Positions 33,946-46,399 of a stretch of DNA of 64,000 nt are shown here, piece after piece. The notes under the pieces are model-generated. The model was not told the origin of the DNA. It saw only the letters and a program-made list of their open reading frames with translations, and searched no databases. Where the stretch lies: NCBI RefSeq assembly GCF_033115175.1, contig NC_084835.1, positions 32,197,858 through 32,261,857 on the forward strand, read 5' to 3'. A program made the position numbers and the translations under genes. The stretch comes from Lepus europaeus (lineage: Eukaryota; Chordata; Mammalia; Lagomorpha; Leporidae). Each line of letters opens with the position of its first letter. Position 1 is the first letter of the stretch.

Positions 33946-34230
33946 TTTATTTTAAAGATGTATTTATTTGAGAGGCAGAGTTACAGACAGAAAGGGAGAG
34001 ACAGAGAGAAAGGTCTTCCATCCACTGGTTCAGTCCTCAAATGGCCACAACGGCCAGAGCTGGTCCAATCTGAAGCCAGGAGCTTCTTCTGGGTCTCCCA
34101 CACAGATGCAGGGGCCCATGTACTTGGGACATCTTCCACTGCCTTCCCAGGTCTTAAGCAGAGAGCTGGATCAGAAGAGGAGCAGCCGGGACACGAACCA
34201 GTAAGCATATGGTGTGCCAGTGGTGGCCCT
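33946..34230 (-). mobile_element. C-repeat SINE (old type)
   Basis: TTAAAGATGTATTTATTTGA tail side, pyrimidine tract and worn head near 34225. Confidence 0.83.
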
Positions 34231-35519
34231 TAAAGTAAATCTTTTAAAAAAAGATCTGAAGAAAGTGAGGGAGTGGGCCAGGTGATTCTCTGGAGGAAAT
34301 AGGCTCTTGGCTGAGGGGCTGACAGGTGCAAGGCACTGAAGGGCGTGCCTGGGGATGGGGAGGAGGCCAGACTAGCTGCAGCTGTGTGAGTAAGGGGCAG
34401 GCTGGGGGAGGAGGTCAGAAGTTAGGAGGGAGCTGGGAATGTAGGACCTTCTAGGTGCTGGAAGGGCTGCACTGGGAGCCAGTGGAGGGCACTGTGCAGA
34501 GCGGCAGGATCACAGCACCACCTTGGCTGCCACATTGGGTATGGGCTCTGGGGCAAGGGCAGCACAGGGAGACCAGCTGGGTGGTGACCGCCGCAGGGTC
34601 CAGGTGGTGGGCACACTCTTTGTTCTAAGTGACGCCCTGGGACGTGGCAGGCTTCCTTCCCAGAGCAGACACTCCCCAAGTGCTTGTTGAATGATGTGTG
34701 CATTGGTCAGGCCCAAGTACCTGTGTCAGGTAGGCCAGAAGGAGAAGGTGTAGAAAGACAGGCCTCTCCTACAGCTGGGCAATCCCAACCCAATAGGTTT
34801 CTGATGAGAACGAGGCATCGGAATTTGTAGTGTGGTCTTCCAGGTAATGCTGGGCAGACACGTCTGGCCTTCTGTGTCCATAGGGATGCTTTTGGTTACA
34901 GTTAACAGAGAATGACCAACGATGGCTTACAACAAAGAGTGATTTATTTTTATTTACAAGACCTCTGGAGGATAGCTGCTGGCACTGGCTTGGTCCAAGG
35001 ACAATAGGTTGACGTCTGCGATTCTCTTGGCTTTTTCTCCTCATGTGGTAAAATGTCTGCTGTGGCTCCAGGCGTCACTTCCTCAATCAACGCAGGAAGA
35101 AGGGAAAGGGAGGGAGGTGTTAGCCATGCCTCTTTCATCAGAAAAGCCTGAGTTTTCCCAGAAGCCCCTGTGGACTTCCTCTCCAGTTTTATTGGCTGTA
35201 CCTGGTCACATGGTCACCTTCAGGGTCAAAGGAGGTGGAATAGTGAGAGTCTGGATTTACAGCGTCTACAGCAGGCAGTAGCTAGAGAGATGGAGTTGGA
35301 CTGCCCACTGGGGAGTGAACCGGGTGTCTGCCATGGCTCCCCTGGGGCTTGAGGTCCCTTCTACCTCTGGGGCTTCCTTTCCTGACATGCTGCCTCCAAG
35401 GAGCACCCTGGTGGCCATCCATTGGAATCCCACGAGTTCCCTGGGAATGGCCTGCTTCCTCCCGGACGCCCAGTCTGGCTTCTCTCCACACGTCCGAACA
35501 ACACACAGACCCCCAAGGG

Positions 35520-36649
35520 GGCCTTCTGGGGCACAGGTGGCCTTTATTTAGGGATCGTGCATCTTCGGCATACGCCTCATCCGGCTGATATTTACACAGC
35601 GGCACCGCAGCCTCAGCGCGTCACGTTCAGGAGCTTTTTGAGCTCGGTTGAACTCGCACACAGAATGGCTACATCTACACCTCTGCTGGCACCGCTCACA
35701 GGAAGGGGACGCCACCCTTGGTCCCTGGCTGGTCACCCAGGTAGGAGTGAGAAAGGGCATCTGGGTGGCGGGTGGCAGCTCTCTCTGGAGGTGCTGGGTG
35801 GGGGTGGGAGCACACGTTTTCCAAAGGCGAGAGGAAAAGGTGAAGTCTTTGCTGCTTTTGGCTGGAGTCGCATATTGGTGCAGTTGCACAGGTGAGAAAA
35901 AGATTGGCAATTACTTCTGTCCCTGGGGAAAACACTCATCACATCCGCGACACAGACGCTGGGCCAGAGAGCCACAGTCTTCCGTGGAGTGGGGTGGGGA
36001 AGCCCCAAGGCAGGGTCCACCCCGGGTGCTCCAGCTTCGGCCTTCCCTGGGAGCCCCCGGCCCACATCCGCCAGATCAGGCGCCGTAACTGAACATGAGC
36101 CCCTGTGGCTCCTACGCACAAGCAGGTGTGTGAAACACATGGTTAGGTGTGTTCGCAAGGTCTGGACTGGGCGGGGGAGAGGAGGAGAGCAAAGCTTGGG
36201 CGTGGCGGGGGTGGGGGGCATTGACAAACCCTCAGTGCCCTTCGTGAGTGTCTACCTTGCTTGCTGCCACCCTGTCCGCGCCCCACCCTGCCTCAGTGCC
36301 CTCCCTCACTGCCCTCGGTGGCTTTCAAAGCAGGTGTCCTAGAGGCTGAGCTCTGCTTAGCTGCTCTCACCTGGCCACAGGTGAAACCACAGGTGGGGGA
36401 GTTCTGCGACCAGGGAGCCGGGCTGCTTCTGGGCCTGACAGGCCAGAGGGGCTCCCATACCCACTGCGCAGTTGTGCAGGGAGGGGCACCTTGGTGAGGG
36501 TTCACCTGGCAATGAGTGGGGGGAGTGTGTTCAGAAGGAAATGGCTGGGCGTTCAGGGGGCGCCAGCTTCCCAGGGCCAGGCTGTTCTACAGGAGCAGGT
36601 GTGCGCAGCTTGGGGTGGGGGCCTGGGGCTGCCGGGCGCTGCAGCCGCT
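35520..36649 (-). other. FAM107A: FAM107A 3' UTR
   Basis: About 1.1 kb of repeat-free sequence runs from the stop codon to a canonical AATAAA at 35548-35543 followed by a G/T-rich stretch. No competing AATAAA was noticed between stop and this site. The UTR boundary is inferred from the signal. Confidence 0.7.
35543..35548 (-). terminator. FAM107A: FAM107A polyadenylation signal AATAAA
   Basis: AATAAA in CCCTAAATAAAGG on the minus strand. Cleavage would be expected 10-30 nt downstream, around 35520-35530. Confidence 0.7.
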
Positions 36650-36757
36650 CTACAGGGCTCGCTCTTCGCTGGGCAGCGTGGCGATCCTCCGCAGGTTTTC
36701 CCTGACTTTCATAAACTCCGGCGCGTGCTCTTCCTCCTGCTCCGGGGGTTTTTCCAG
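36650..36757 (-). CDS. FAM107A: FAM107A last coding exon
   Basis: Acceptor CTCCTTCAG. It encodes [20 protein letters not shown] through [13 protein letters not shown], then TAG at 36652-36650. The remainder of the exon is 3' UTR. Confidence 0.96.
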   Translation of the reverse strand: MEKPPEQEEEHAPEFMKVRENLRRIATLPSEERAL

Positions 36758-37862
36758 CTGAAGGAGAGAGAGACAGCGATGTGAAGCGGATGGGGCTGCG
36801 GGAATTCATTCCTGGTCTCAGAACCGCATAGTGTGGGTGTTCTCGGGAGGGAGATGGAACGGGCCTGGGTGGACAGAGCACTGCTGACCGCATCTGGGCC
36901 TCAGCCCCCCCACCCCCCAAGGTGGCAGTGCCACCTGGCTCACAGGGCAATGTGAGAGTGAAATCAGAACTGGCTTGTGGCACACTGGGGCAAGGGCGAA
37001 GCTCAGGTCCAGAGAGGTGAAGCCGCTCCTCCAAGTCACACAGCGCCGTGAGGGAGGGTTCAGGCTGCTGGCGGACTCCGGGTCCAGTGCTCCTCCTGCT
37101 GACCAGCTGCAGCCACACGAAGAGGCCCTCTCTGGGCCTGGAGGCAGCCCTGGAAGAGGCTGGGGCCGGCGCTGGGTTCTCTCACCCACCTGGTTCAGCC
37201 TCTGCTGCCGTCTCAGCAGCTCCTGCTCGAAGGGGCACTGCAGCCGCTTCGCCTCCTGCTCCTCCTTCTTCTTCTTGATGAGCTGGTTCCGCCGCCGGTG
37301 CTCCAGCACACGCTGCAGCTCCGGCTTGCTGTCCACGCCCAGGCCCCTGCGGCGGTGGGGGTGGGGGTCGTCAGGGGACCCCTGCCCTCCCATGTCCCCC
37401 AGGCTCAGGGCTTCACCTTGGAGTGATGCCATGCCATCCTCCTGGCAGCCCCCCAGAGTGGAAGCTTTACTGTCCCATTTTACAGAGAAGGGAACAGGGG
37501 CTGCCCAGCTGAGGATACTACTCCAAGCCACAGCCACAAGGGGCCTGGGTGAGGATTTGAACCCCGGGCCTGTCTGACTGCAGAGACCAGGTTTTATGTG
37601 ATAGGCACAGAGAGTGAGTTTTCCTCTGCCGATTCACTCCCCACTTGTCTGCCATGCCAGGCCAGGACTGGGTCTCGGTTGGCTGCAACTTGGTCCCTCC
37701 CTCTCAGGTGGGTAGCAGGGACTCAAGTGCTTACGCCATCAGTGGCCATCTCCCAGGGTTTGCATTAGCAGGAATGCTGGAGTCAAGAGCCAGAGTTGTG
37801 GGCATCCCACCCTCTGAGCTGAACGCACACCCCTGCTTAGGTTCTCTGGATGAGTTTCTTTC

Positions 37863-37895
<33 letters not shown>

Positions 37896-40800
37896 AGACA
37901 GGCAGAGTGGACAGTGAGAGAGACAGAAAGGTCTTCCTTTTGCCGTTGGTTCACCCTCCAATGGCCACCGTGGCCGGCATACCGCGCTGATCCAAAGGCA
38001 GGAGCCAGGTGCTTCTCCTGGTCTCCCATGGGGTGCAGGGCCTAAGCACTTGGGCCATCCTCCACTGCACTCCCGGGCCATAGCAGAGAGCTGGCCTGGA
38101 AGAGGGGCAACCGGGACAGAATCCGGCGCCCCGACCGGGACTGGAACCTAGTGTGTCGGCGCCGCAAGGCAGAGGATTAGCCTGTTGAGCCACGGCGCCA
38201 GCCCTCTGGGTGAGTTTCTAAAGGTGGCGTTCTTTCCTCAGGTTCTTAGGAAAGATCTTGGATTCCTATGTCTGTCTGTCCTTTAGAAGCCTGTCCACTC
38301 TGTCAACAGCTCACAAGAGCTTCTGCTTCTCCCCTCTGCCACCAGCCAACCTCTTTTACCTTTGCAAATCTGGTAGGTAAGAAATAATATCTGGGGTCCT
38401 GCATCGTGGCACAATGGGGTAGGCTGCCACTTGGGACAACAGTACCTCATATAGGCTGCTGGATCAAGTCCTGGCTGCTCCACTTCTGGTGCAGCTTCCT
38501 GCTAATGTGCCTGAGAGAGCAGTGGAATATGATCCAAGTTCTTGGATCCCTGCCACCCACCCTCCCCGCTGGGAGATCCAGATGAAGTTCTAGTCGCCTG
38601 GCTTTGCCTGGCCCAGACCTGTCTGTTGCAGGTATTTGAGGAGTAAACCAGCAGATGGAAGATCTTTTCTCCCTCTGTCTGCCTTTCAAATAAGTAAATC
38701 TTTAAAAAAAAAAAAAAAAAAAAAGGAAAATGTCTGATTTTCATTTGTGTCTTTACATAGAACAGGCTTTGATAGGTTTAGTAACTCCTTGCATTTCCTC
38801 TTTTGTGATTTAGTTGTACCTGCTTTCTGCTCATCTATCTTTGTTTTTAATTTTTTTTAAAAAATTATTATTTGAGAGGTAGAGTTAGAGGGGGAGAGAC
38901 AGAGGTCTTCCATCCACTGAATCACTTCCAAAATGGCTGCAACAGCTGGAGTTGAGTCTATCTTAATCCAGGAGTCAGGGGGCTCTTCTGGGTCTTCAAT
39001 GCGGCTGCAGGGGCCCAAACCCTTGGGTCATCTTGCACTGCTTTTCCAGACCATAAGCAGAGAGCTGGACCAGCAATGGAGCAGCCGGGATACGAACCGG
39101 CACCCATGTGGGATGCTGGCGCTGTAGGTGAATGCTTAGCCTACTATACCACAGTGCTGGGCCCCTTGCTCACTTATCTTTTCCTCGTGGATTTTTTTTT
39201 TTTTTTTTTTGGACAGGCAGAATGGACAGTGAGAGAGAGAGACAGAGAGGAAGGTCTTCCTTTTTGCCGTTGGTTCACCCTCCAATGGCCACCGCAGCCG
39301 GCGCATCTTGCTGATCTGAAGGCAGGAGCCAGGTGCTTCTCCTGGTCTCCCTTGCGGGTGCAGGGCCCAAGCACTTGGGCCATCCTCCACTGCCTTCCTG
39401 GGCCATAGCAGAGAGCTGGCCTGGAAGAGGGGCAACCGGGATAGAGTCCGGCGCCCCAACCAGGTCTAGAACCTGGTGTGCCGGTGCCGCAAGGCGGAGG
39501 ATTAGCCTGTTAAGCCACGGCGCCGGCCTTCCTCATGGATTTTTAAGAGATTAGAATTTATTAATTTTTCTGCATATAAATTTTTTCCAATAAAATCTGT
39601 TGTAAATATTGCAAAATATAGCACATATTTCCCCTGGTTCATCTTTAAGCTTCTGCTTTTGGTTGTGGTGACATTTTTTATATTAAATGCGATGCCTCTG
39701 AAAGCCAATCAGAGAAAGTGCTATTGTAATAACACCGAGTGAATAGAAAACCCCAAACCACCCAGGGCACAAAAGGATGTTGGTCACCACTGAAAACCGG
39801 AACGGAACCGGAACGGAAATCGCAACCGACTCCAATACCAGAACCGGCCAGCAGAGGGAGCGACAAAGGCAGCAATGCTGCCTTCCTCCAGGTTCTGCTG
39901 CGCCCTGTCCACCCTCTCCTATCAGTTGTGGAGTTCCAGCCCAGCCACATCTGTTTGTCCCTGGAGCCCCTCTTTCATTATACTACGTTTTTTGTGCTTC
40001 CTGCTTGCCGCCTCCAGTGTAGCGGGTCCGTTCCCTACCTCAGCCAAAACTGACCAGATGGTGTGCTTCCACTGCTTACGCCTTCGTCACTCTATAGCTC
40101 TACTCCTGGCTGCCCCTCTCAGTCTCTGCCCCAGCCACACCCAGCTGCTTGTGCGCCTTCATTTGCACATGCTGCCCACTCTGCCATGCAACGCCCACGT
40201 CCTAGCCTGGCTCGCCCCTGTCCCCACTTGAGCCTTAGCCAAGGCATCCACTCCTGCAGGCAGTCATCTTGGACCCCTCCCAGGTTCCTCCCCTGGGCTT
40301 CCAGACCCACTTTGCGTGCGGTGATGAAGTCACTATTGAGGATGCAGGCACCCCGAATCGGAGTGGCTGGGTTTTGAGTCCTGGCTCCCCTCCTGCTAAT
40401 GTATAGCCTGGAAGCTAGCGGGTGATAGCTTAAGTACTTGAGTCTGTCACCCATGTAGGAGACCTGGATTGAATTCCTGGCTCCTGGTTTTGGCTCAGCC
40501 CTGGCTGTTGAGGTCATTTGGAGAGTGAATCAGTAGATAGATGATCCCGCCCCCCCCCCCCCCCCCCCCGGAGTAAAATTTATGAAACACCATCCCTGCC
40601 TGCTTGCATCTGCTCTGCAAGTGTGGGAACTGGGTTCCACTGCTGGTTGTGCTCCTGGTGGACACCCCTGGGGTGCTGGCGTGAAGTGGATGGCTGGGTG
40701 GACAGGGCTTTGGGGACCCTCTGCAGACTGGATCTTGGCAGTGTCCGTGCTGACCACGGAGGGCACCCCCAGCCCTCCTCGGCCTCCGGGAGCCCAGGAT

Positions 40801-41040
40801 GAGACCAGGGCTGCCTTCCCCAAGGGGCACCTGTTCCAGCCAGGCCAGGGCAGCCCAACTCCACCCGCACCTCCTGTGGTTCATGAGCAGCTCTCGGTGC
40901 AGCTCCTGGTGACTCCGCGAGGCCTTCACTGGGTTCAGCAGCTTCTTGGGCTTGATGAGCTCTGGGTTCCACTCTCTGTAATCTGGCCGGGCCATCAGGC
41001 CCCCGATGTCCGCCCGCTCCCGCTGGATCTCGGAGTACAT
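36650..41040 (-). CDS. FAM107A: FAM107A (DRR1/TU3A), actin-associated protein, 144 aa
   Basis: FAM107A is a small stress- and glucocorticoid-responsive protein of brain and other tissues that binds actin and affects cytoskeleton, focal adhesions and cell growth; it occurs in cytoplasm and nucleus. Coding pieces 41040-40871, 37346-37190 and 36757-36650 join to 435 nt, giving 144 residues and a TAG stop, the same length as the human protein. The protein begins [20 protein letters not shown], contains [20 protein letters not shown] and ends [13 protein letters not shown]. Residues about 70-107 are a highly charged, coiled-coil-like stretch with a basic run ([11 protein letters not shown]) that could act as a nuclear localisation signal. 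All split codons match. Two possible upstream first exons lie at 48.2 and 56.5 kb. No disabling change is seen, and the identification is very firm. Confidence 0.97.
37190..37346 (-). CDS. FAM107A: FAM107A middle coding exon
   Basis: Acceptor CACCGCCGCAG, donor GTGGGT. It encodes [19 protein letters not shown] through [15 protein letters not shown] (residues about 57-109), the charged helical core of the family. It ends on a codon boundary. Confidence 0.96.
37580..37840 (-). mobile_element. C-repeat SINE (very old)
   Basis: Weak similarity: GATTCACTCCCCACTTGTCT, CAGGGTTTGCATTAGCAGGA and a degraded head. FAM107A intron. Confidence 0.6.
37861..38203 (-). mobile_element. C-repeat SINE (young type)
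   Basis: Duplication CTCTGGATGAGTTTCT/CTCTGGGTGAGTTTCT; 24-T run at left. FAM107A intron. Confidence 0.93.
38393..38724 (+). mobile_element. C-repeat SINE (old type)
   Basis: GGGGTCCTGCATCGTGGCAC head to AAATAAGTAAATCTT plus A-tail. Confidence 0.84.
38848..39164 (-). mobile_element. C-repeat SINE (old type)
   Basis: Tail at left; head ends CCTACTATACCACAGTGCTG. Confidence 0.85.
39195..39528 (-). mobile_element. C-repeat SINE (young type)
   Basis: Duplication TTCCTCGTGGATTTT/TTCCTCATGGATTTT; head ends CCACGGCGCCGGCC. Confidence 0.93.
40350..40569 (+). mobile_element. C-repeat SINE remnant ending in poly-C
   Basis: Middle and 3' parts of an old copy; instead of the TC-rich tract and A-tail it ends in a run of about 22 C (40548-40569). 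Confidence 0.65.
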
Positions 41041-41045
41041 GGAGG
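40871..41045 (-). CDS. FAM107A: FAM107A first common coding exon
   Basis: Acceptor CATCTCCACAG, then CCTCC before ATG at 41040. It encodes residues 1-56 ([14 protein letters not shown] to LLMNHR). The donor is GTGCGG after AG at 40871. The five bases before ATG, plus one base from an upstream exon, can be read through, which matters for the long isoform. Confidence 0.95.
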
Positions 41046-41759
41046 CTGTGGAGATGGGCACAGGGGTTAGAGCTGGGCCCCAAATCCCACCTGTGCCCAG
41101 CAGGTACCGTTGAAGGGTGGGGGTTTCACGTCAGGGGTTCCTTGCTATCTTGATCTTGGCAATGATTGGAACGATGCACGGGGTGGTAAGGATAGGCAAT
41201 AGTGTTTGTGAGATACCTGGAGCAGGGAAGCAAGTGAGCCTGGGTTACAGCAAATGGGTTGGGACCTGCATATGTTTTCTGGCCTGATTGTAAAAAAAAA
41301 AAAAAAAAAAAGTGTCTTCAACTAGAAAGGGAATTAGGGGTGAGTTTGTGTGTTTCAATGAACTTGAAAAACAGAAAAAGGAAAGATAGATAAAAAGTGA
41401 TAGGTACTTGTTAAAGATAATTTGGATACATGCAGGGGTGAAAATATTAACCCTAATTTCTCCATCTGTAGTTCCAAATGCTGTGGTGGGAATGTCTAGC
41501 TTTTCACTTTGCATACCAAAGAGGAGGCTGTGAGCGGCAGGGGCTGTGTCATTCATTACAGAGGGATGGCTGGCATCTTTGATGCAACTGGCTGGCTACT
41601 CGATGGACTCACTTCTACCATAGCAGTTTGAAATTGGTGAGTTTAGTTGAAATTCAGGCTAAGGGTTCTCTCCTCTACAAGCTGGTCCCTTAACCTTGGA
41701 ATGTTCAAAAGCAAGAGAGAAGGTGAGAAGGAGAGAAAATGTTTCTGTAGAAATTAAAA

Positions 41760-42022
41760 AAAGTTGCCAACTCCCTCCCCAAGTGCCTGCAATATCTGGG
41801 GGTGGGCATTGTGCAAAGCTGGGAGCCAAGGACTCAGTCCAACTCCGCACCCCCGTCCCGGCCCTGCCACTGGTGGCAGGAATCAGGCTACTTGAGCATC
41901 ACCACCGCCTCCCAGGGTCTGCTTTAGCAGGAAGCTGGAGTCAGGAGCCAGGGCTGGGGCTTGAACCCAGACGCTCTGACGTGGGATGTGGGTATCCCGA
42001 CAATTCAGTCAAACACCCACCC
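41760..42022 (-). mobile_element. C-repeat SINE (very old)
   Basis: CAACTCCCTCCCCAAGTGCC to a CAAACACCCACCCC head; diverged. Confidence 0.6.
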
Positions 42023-42844
42023 CAAGACTTCCTTTAAAGAGAAGTTTCGAGGGGCTGCACACTGCCTGAGCATGACCTGCTTCTAGCATTTGCAGAGAAA
42101 GTTGAGACTTCAGCTCTGCCCGCTTCAGGAGCCCAGCTTTTCTGAGGTTGAGCACCTGCTGTATGCCAGGCACTGACAGAGTCTGGTCGGACTTGAAAGC
42201 CCGTGGTCTTCACACAGCCTCTGAGGGAGCGGGTCCCCACCTCACTGAGCACTGGGCTGTGGTGCCCTCCCTAGGCGCTCGCTACCTCCCAGCCCGGGGA
42301 ACAGGATGAAAGCTGCTCCCCGACTGGATGGAGCCTACTGGGCGAACAGGTGTTCTCCAGGTGAACTAGATGGGTGCGGCGGTCTGAGCGGAAACTTGGG
42401 AGCGGTTGCTGAGGACAGCGGATGCAGAGGCAGGGTCTGGCGGGGTGTAGGCTGAATGAGGGCAAGGTGAGTGTGGGCGAGCAGGGGCATCAGCAGCGAG
42501 GCTGTCTCCCACACCACCCGCCAGGGGAGCCCGCAGAAAGACCGCATATGTACACTGGAAAAGGTGCTAATTGTTGTACAATATTTTGGATACAGCCAGA
42601 CTGTGTCAAAGCACAGAAACGTAGCTGCTAGTATTTTTCTTGAACTCATATTCTCAGAACCGTTTGTTGAGTGAGAATTCTAATTAACGTCCTGTCTTCT
42701 CATCTTTTCCATAAGGCTATCTGTTTTCAGTTTCTAGCCGTCCTAATTCTTTGGTCCTTAAAAACTGGCCATGATAGTGTTTGGTAGTTAAAGTGGGCAC
42801 TTGACAAAATAGACAGTTGGCTATATTCATGCATCCCCCTCGTA

Positions 42845-43112
42845 AAAAATAGTTAATCGTTTAATTTGAGAGGCAGGGAGACAGACAGAGCTCCCATCTT
42901 CTGGTTCACTACCCAAATGCCTGCTTGAAGCCCTGAGCCAGGAACTCCAGGTGTCCAATGTGGGTGGCAGGTGCGCCACCACTTGAGCACCTGCTGCCCT
43001 CTAGGGCAGGAAGCTGGAATGAGAAGCAGAGTAGGGACTTGAACCAAGGCACTGTGATAGGGAATGTGGGCATCTCACGTGGCATCTTAACCACTGCCCC
43101 AAACACAGCCCA
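42845..43112 (-). mobile_element. C-repeat SINE (old)
   Basis: TTTAATTTGAGAGGCAGGGA tail side; head ends CCACTGCCCCAAACACAGCC. Confidence 0.7.
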
Positions 43113-43509
43113 TTTTCTTTCTAAAATATGGACATTTTCTGGCCCTAGGGGAGCAAGCTACCTGGGAGCTGATGTGTCAGACAACCCTGATCGACACTGG
43201 AATGGGACCCCCCCCCCCCCCATTTGCTGCCTATTCCTGTTACCAAGTTCCACCCACCCTTTAACTGAGGAATTCTTTGCTTCTGTGTCCTCAGTTCTCA
43301 TTCTGTCCAGGTCATTGTCACCCCACACTGCGCTGCTCAGGCTGCCTGGCAATAGGGCCAGAAACAGAAATGATTTGTGTACATTTAGGAAAGGAGATGG
43401 CAGAATGAATGTTTTCAGCAGACTAGCTATGTAGTCCAGATTCCCAGATAGGTCGGCAGAAATGCATTGGGACAAATGTGGGAATTCATTGTTAATGTGG
43501 CCAGATCCA

Positions 43510-43885
43510 CAGTAGTTACAGAGGATGGCGCCTCCCTTGGTTTGAGTCCTGGCTGCTCAACTTCTGATCCAGCCCCCTGCTAATGCACCTGGGAAAGTAG
43601 CAGAAGATGACCCGGCCCCTGCACCCATGTGGAAGACATAAATGAAGCTCATGGCTCCTGGATTTGCCTTGGCTCAGCCCTGACTGTTGCGGCCATTTGG
43701 GGAGTGAACCAGCAGCTGGAAGATTTCTATCTCTCACTTTCTCTCTGTTACTCTGTAACTCTGTCTTCCAAATAAATAAATAAATCTTTAGGAAAAAATT
43801 TAAAAGGCCAACTCAAAAGGGCCCCATGGAAGGTGTCTTTCTCTGTCTCTCCCTCTCTGTGTGTCAAATACATCTTTAAAAAACT
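43510..43885 (+). mobile_element. C-repeat SINE plus a second 3' fragment
   Basis: An old copy (43510-43792) ends AAATAAATAAATAAATC. A further 3' fragment (about 43828-43880: GGAAGGTGTC, TC tract, ATACATCTTTAAAA) follows. Confidence 0.72.
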
Positions 43886-44478
43886 GAAGTCCATGAAACC
43901 AAGAGCTCCTGCCTGCCAGCAGTGACCACGATGAAGGCACGACTCAGGAAAAGCCATGCATCCCCCAAATGTTCAAGTTCATTTGCAGGTACTGCGGTAG
44001 ACCTGGGCCACATGGCGGTGACCCTGGCAGGTGAGGTCTGTGCTATTACAGCTCCTACACCTTACCAGGCTTTTCTGACCTTAGCCGACAGGCTAAACCC
44101 AAGCACAAAGAAGTAAGAATGCATGATGAGAAATGGCAATGGAAGTCACGAGTGGGTCACGCGGCTCTGATAGCGCTGAGGACCTACCTCCTGCCAGATC
44201 TGAGGGGGAGGGCTTTGTCGAGATCTGAGCATGGGGAGGGGAGGGGGGCGCCACCAGGGCCTAGGGAATAGCCAGCGTGACTCATGCACCTTGAACAAGC
44301 AGCGTCTGTTCGGGGCACACAGAAGCACAGTGTGCTGGCAGGCGTGAGCCAGCCGCTACGAGGGTGTCGGCAGCGCGGGTGGCCGGTGGGTTCCAGGCGG
44401 GGCAGAGTGCATCCCTTTCAATTCAGGAAAGGTCACTCCTGCTGCTATGTAGGGAAAATGGTCAGCAAGTTTGGGGAA

Positions 44479-44822
44479 TTTTTTTTTTTCTGTTTTTTTT
44501 TTTTTTTTTTTTTTGACAGGCAGAGTGGACAGTGAGAGAGAGAGAAACTTCTTCTTCCTTTGCCGTTGGTTCACCCTCCAATGGCCGCCGCGGCCTGCAC
44601 ACCACGCTGATCCGAAGCCAGGAGCCAGGTGCTTCCTCCTGGTCTCCCATGGGGTGCAGGGCCCAAGCACTTGGGCCATCCTCCACTGCACTCCCGGGCC
44701 ACAGCAGAGAGCTGGCCTGGAAGAGGGGCAACCAGGACAGAATCCGGCGCCCCAACCGGAACTAGAACCCAGTGTGCCGGCGTCGCAGGCGGAGGATTAG
44801 CCTATTGAGCCGGGGCGCTGTC
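44479..44822 (-). mobile_element. C-repeat SINE (young type)
   Basis: Complete copy with interrupted T-run; head ends GAGCCGGGGCGCTGTCC. No clear duplication found. Confidence 0.9.
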
Positions 44823-45580
44823 CACCACCCTTTAATTTCATTAAATGAAGCCTCCATGTGGGGAAGAATGTCACACGGGTCCTGTCACAACAAAGGCTGC
44901 TCAGCAAAGCCCAGTGCTGAGCCAGGGGAGTTGGGGCTGTCTGGGGACCTTCCCGGGGCTGCTGGGGGTCCTGAGAGAACAGGCCCCCGGAGGGGAGGGA
45001 GTTAAGTGGCCAGTTAGTCCTTCAGAGCAATACGCAGCGCCGCGGGAGGATGTGGATGTGGAACCATTCCGACCTGGGCTTGCGTTTGGCTGTGTCCCTT
45101 CTCAGCCTAGCAAGTTAGCAGCTACCTTCTGGAGCTGGAGTCTGACAACTTGCGCCTTTGGACCCAATTCCACTGCCTTGGATCACAGCCACACCCACTC
45201 GTCACTCTCAGTCTGTGGCTGCCTTCCCGCTCCAAGAGCAGGCTTCAGTAGGAGGCACAGCTGCTTTCGATCTGCTGTTTGCTCTTCTGTAAAGCTGGCC
45301 TTTGAGTGGAGCCCCTTCTTCCTGAGGTGTTTGTCTAACAAATGAGGGGAGACTTGCGGGGCGTTTGGCAAATGCCTGGTACAGAGCTAGCAGGGCTGCC
45401 CTAGACAGCCAGGCACGTTGTGCGCTGTGCAGCTGTAAGCCTTCAATTCCTGTGGATTAAACTGTGAATGGCATCTCTAATGTTGGTTTTAACAGTTGCT
45501 GTTACAGAAGTCTCTTTCCTAGTCCTGGACTAAGCTTTCTTATCCTCCTCAAAAGCTACATTGGTTAAATCAGTGGATTT

Positions 45581-45903
45581 TTTTTTTTTTTTTGACAGGC
45601 AGTTTAGAGAGAGAGACAGAGAGAAAGGTCTTCCTTTTTCCATTGGTTCACCCCCCAAATTGCCGCTACAGCCGGCGCGCTGCACCGATCCGAAGCCAGG
45701 AGCCAGGTGCCTCCTTCTGGTCTCCCATGCAGGTGCAGTGCCCAAGCACTTGGGCCATCCTCCACTACCCTCCAGGGCCACAGCAGAGAGCTGGACTGGA
45801 AGAAGAGCAACCGGGACAGAATCCGGCGCCCCAGCTGGGACAAGAACCCTGGGGTGCCGGTCCAGCAGGCGGAGGATTAGCCTAGTGAGCTGCGGTGCTG
45901 GCC
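45581..45903 (-). mobile_element. C-repeat SINE (young type)
   Basis: Flanked by AAATCAGTGGATTTT/AAATTAGTGGATCTT. Confidence 0.91.
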
Positions 45904-46399
45904 AAATTAGTGGATCTTAACCTTGATTTCCATCTTGTCTTTGCCTTGGAAGCATCCTGACATCAGGATTTTGACTTAATTGCTTTGGGGGCAGCTTGGC
46001 CTCAGGAGGTAAAGTTCTCCAGGCCATTCAATTTCTCAGCCAACTCTGCAAACCATGGAGTGAAAAAACAAAACCAAAACACTCAGCTTCTTGGCATTGG
46101 CCTAACCGGTTTCAGCTCACTGGGGTTGGCTTGGCTATTGAGAGTAGGTGTGCCCAAGGTCACAGTTGGTAGCAGGTGTATGTCCTTGGGCAGGTCTTTG
46201 ACCTCTGGGATCCTCTCGGCTGTGAAGACTGGAACAGCTAACGTTCCGGGAGGAGGGTAGAGGCGGTCTGTGGCTGACAGCTAGAGTGAGTGTCTTGTGT
46301 GACTACAGGATGGGCTCGTAATTCTCATTAATGTACAGAGGTAGGGCAGAGCTCACCTCCTATTTGATCTGGATGTCAGAATTTCCCTGGGAGGCAGCC

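Noticed and set aside
36818..37537. 239-codon minus-strand frame
   Set aside because: It is the FAM107A middle exon read through both flanking introns, past clear splice sites.
40495..41061. 188-codon minus-strand frame
   Set aside because: The first 56 codons after the internal ATG are FAM107A; the remainder is intron read-through and poly-C.
43922..44116. 64-codon plus-strand frame ending NPSTKK, tested as a ribosomal-protein retrocopy
   Set aside because: Compared by memory with several small ribosomal proteins without a convincing match; no A-tail or duplication seen.
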